DNA from: an uncultured Alphaproteobacteria bacterium
GTDB lineage: Bacteria > Pseudomonadota > Alphaproteobacteria > Sphingomonadales > Sphingomonadaceae
Direction of reading: 5' to 3'
DNA length: 7,390 nt
NCBI GenBank assembly: GCA_903939555.1
Contig: CAJAHV010000365.1
Coordinates: 1-7,390 of the forward strand
Positions 5,657 through 7,390 of this stretch are shown piece by piece. Position numbers and translations under genes: made by a program. The notes under the pieces are model-generated. The model was not told the DNA's origin. It worked only from the letters and a program-made list of their open reading frames with translations, and searched no databases. How positions within the stretch are numbered: position 1 is the stretch's first letter; each line of letters starts with the position of its first letter.

Positions 5657-7390
5657 ACAAATCTTCCCAAAGCGTCGGCGTAATCGGCCTTGGCACCATG
5701 GGTGGCGCGATAGCGCGCCATCTGGTGGCGGCCGGCCATGATTTGCATGGGCTAGATATCGATACCGTTGCAATGCGCCGGGCCCAGCAGGATGGCGTCG
5801 CGGCATCGCACAGCATCGCGGCGCTTTGCGATGCTGCCGCCACGATCATCCTCAGCCTTGATTCCGCCGCTGCAGCGCACGCTGTGGCTGTGGCCATCGC
5901 CGAGGCCGGCAAGGGTAACCTCGTCATCGACACCAGTACGCTGGCGCTGGAGGATAAACATGCGCTTGCCGCCATTCTCGCCGCTGCAGGCAGCGTGCTG
6001 CTGGATTGCCCGATCAGCGGCACCGGCGCGCAGATGGCCGCGCGTGATGCCGTTGCCTACGCCAGCGGGCCGGCGGAGGGTGTGGCTGCCGCCATGCCGC
6101 TGCTGGAAGCCATGTTTCGCGATGTCATCGAGCTTGGTGCCTTTGGCAACGCTACGATTATGAAGCTGGTGGCGAACCATCTTGTCGCAATACACAATGT
6201 CGCCACGGCTGAAGCCATGCTGCTTGGCATGAAGGCGGGTATCGCGCCTGCCACACTGTTCGATGCGATTTCCGCCGGGGCCGGCAACAGCCGCATTTTC
6301 GAACTGCGCGCCCCGATGATCGCGGCGGACTGTTATGAGCCAGCGCAGATGAAGCTTGGTGTCTGGGCGAAGGACATGGCGATCATCAGTAGCTTTGCCC
6401 GGGCGCAGGGCGCCGCGACTCCCCTCCTCGATACGGTGGTCCCGCTGTATGCCGAGGCGCTGGCTGCCGGGCTGGCGAATGCCGATACCGCCGCTGTCGC
6501 CCGAGTGCTTACCGCTGTCGAACGCGAGCGCGCATCGGATCCAGTGGCTCGCCCGCCGCCCAACGAAGTGCGCGATGGCATGCGCATCTTATGGGATGTG
6601 CCTATTACCATGAGCGACGGCACTGTGCTGCGCGGCGATGTGTTCCTGCCGATTGCCGCGGGGCGCTATCCGGTGCTGCTCACCTATGGCCCCTACGCCA
6701 AGGGCCTATCCTTCCAGCAGGGTTACCCCAGCGCCTGGAAGACGATGGTGGAGCAGCATCCGGACGTTACGGCCGGCTCAAGCAATCTCTACCAGAACTG
6801 GGAAGTGGTGGACCCCGAGAAATGGGTGCCGGAAGGTTATGCCATCGTGCGCGTTGACAGCCGAGGCTGCGGTACATCATCGGGCTATATCGACCATTTT
6901 TCGCCGCGCGAGACCCAGGATTTCTACGAGTGCATCGAATGGGCCGGGGTGCAGCCCTGGTCGAGCGGCAAGGTCGGCCTCAACGGCGTCTCATACTACG
7001 GCATCAATCAGTGGCAGGTCGCCTCGATGCAGCCGCCACATCTCGCCGCCATGTGTATATGGGAAGGCGCGACGGACTTCTATCGCGACATGAGCCACCA
7101 CGGCGGCATCCTCTCCACTTTTTGGGCAAACTGGTCCGACATGCAGGTTAAGACGGTGCAGCACGGCATCGGCGAGCGTGGCCGGCGCAGCGCCGTGCAT
7201 GGCGCGCTGGTCTGCGGCGAGGCCGTGCTCGACGATGCGACTCTGGCTGCAAACCGCCGTGATTTCGGCGCCGATATTCTCGCGCACCCGCTTGATGATG
7301 ACTATCACAAGCAGCGCTCGCCCGATTGGTCGAAGGTGGTGGTGCCGTTCCTCTCTGCGGCGAACTGGGGCGGGCAGGGACTGCACACAC
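5653..7390 (+). CDS. Fusion: 3-hydroxyisobutyrate dehydrogenase-like domain + CocE/NonD-family hydrolase (3' end outside window)
   Basis: One frame runs from GTG 5653 (overlapping the previous stop as GTGA) to the window end, 579 codons without a stop. Residues 1 to about 294 are a complete beta-hydroxyacid dehydrogenase: VIGLGTMGG (10-18), Asp35 at the end of beta2 favouring NAD, DCPISGTG (118-125, substrate-binding Ser122-Gly123), catalytic Lys171 with Asn175, and AKD (239-241). After a short linker with PVARPPPNEV (297-306), a CocE/NonD (S15-type) serine hydrolase begins: TYGPYAKG (344-351, Tyr348 near the CocE oxyanion Tyr), VDSRGCGTSSG (401-411) and the nucleophile elbow GVSYYG (445-450, Ser447). 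The expected Asp, His and C-terminal jelly-roll domain lie beyond the window. The first in-frame ATG (5698) would destroy the Rossmann motif, so GTG is needed. Such domains normally come as separate proteins. The domain calls are strong; whether the fusion is real or a lost stop is open. Confidence 0.88.
   Translation, partial: MNKSSQSVGVIGLGTMGGAIARHLVAAGHDLHGLDIDTVAMRRAQQDGVAASHSIAALCDAAATIILSLDSAAAAHAVAVAIAEAGKGNLVIDTSTLALEDKHALAAILAAAGSVLLDCPISGTGAQMAARDAVAYASGPAEGVAAAMPLLEAMFRDVIELGAFGNATIMKLVANHLVAIHNVATAEAMLLGMKAGIAPATLFDAISAGAGNSRIFELRAPMIAADCYEPAQMKLGVWAKDMAIISSFARAQGAATPLLDTVVPLYAEALAAGLANADTAAVARVLTAVERERASDPVARPPPNEVRDGMRILWDVPITMSDGTVLRGDVFLPIAAGRYPVLLTYGPYAKGLSFQQGYPSAWKTMVEQHPDVTAGSSNLYQNWEVVDPEKWVPEGYAIVRVDSRGCGTSSGYIDHFSPRETQDFYECIEWAGVQPWSSGKVGLNGVSYYGINQWQVASMQPPHLAAMCIWEGATDFYRDMSHHGGILSTFWANWSDMQVKTVQHGIGERGRRSAVHGALVCGEAVLDDATLAANRRDFGADILAHPLDDDYHKQRSPDWSKVVVPFLSAANWGGQGLHT
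6541..6612 (+). other. Junction between dehydrogenase and hydrolase domains
   Basis: The reading frame passes from the end of the dehydrogenase (ALAAGLANADTAAVARVLTA, then VERERASD) into the hydrolase start (NEVRDGMRILWDV) with no stop and no frame change. Possible internal starts are GTG 6568, ATG 6580 and ATG 6610. None has a recognisable Shine-Dalgarno in the 15 nt before it, which argues against separate translation. The linker is proline-rich (PVARPPP) and only about 8-12 residues long. Confidence 0.7.

Noticed and set aside
6638..7093. Plus-strand frame (151 codons) within the fused gene's hydrolase part
   Set aside because: It is out of frame with the CocE-like domain, which carries clear catalytic motifs over the same span. 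The shifted translation is Arg/Ser/Ala-rich without motifs.

Overview
The window looks like a GC-rich proteobacterial catabolic gene cluster, probably from an alphaproteobacterium. That placement is an inference from base composition, gene families and a transposase fragment at the left edge; no rRNA, tRNA or other taxonomic marker is present. Genes are tightly packed and fall into two divergent blocks around a short control region at 3028-3115.

Left edge (1-249): a minus-strand fragment resembling the N-terminus of an IS3-family transposase OrfA, then a short non-coding stretch with an imperfect inverted repeat. Leftward block (3027 down to 250): a LysR-type regulator, a five-bladed beta-propeller protein resembling GH43/GH32-type glycosidases, and a short-chain dehydrogenase (SDR). 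The gaps are only 18 and 15 nt, so they look like one transcript. Control region (3028-3115): a textbook LysR-family motif, ATC-N9-GAT, inside a palindrome, plus short direct repeats that repeat part of it near the rightward start.

Rightward block (3116 to the right edge): a flavin reductase, a luciferase-like FMNH2-dependent monooxygenase, an alpha/beta hydrolase (its ATG directly follows the previous stop), and a long GTG-started frame that overlaps the hydrolase stop by 4 nt and is still open at the window end. This last frame joins a complete beta-hydroxyacid dehydrogenase (HIBADH) domain to a CocE/NonD-type serine hydrolase without an intervening stop.

Taken together, the genes fit an inducible oxidative pathway. 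The reductase supplies reduced flavin to the monooxygenase, which would hydroxylate, epoxidise or (Baeyer-Villiger style) lactonise a terpenoid, alicyclic or similar substrate. The hydrolases would open a lactone or ester, and the SDR and HIBADH domains would oxidise or reduce alcohol intermediates. The substrate cannot be read from sequence. The most unusual item is the dehydrogenase-hydrolase fusion; second is a glycosidase-like propeller protein inside a flavin monooxygenase cluster.
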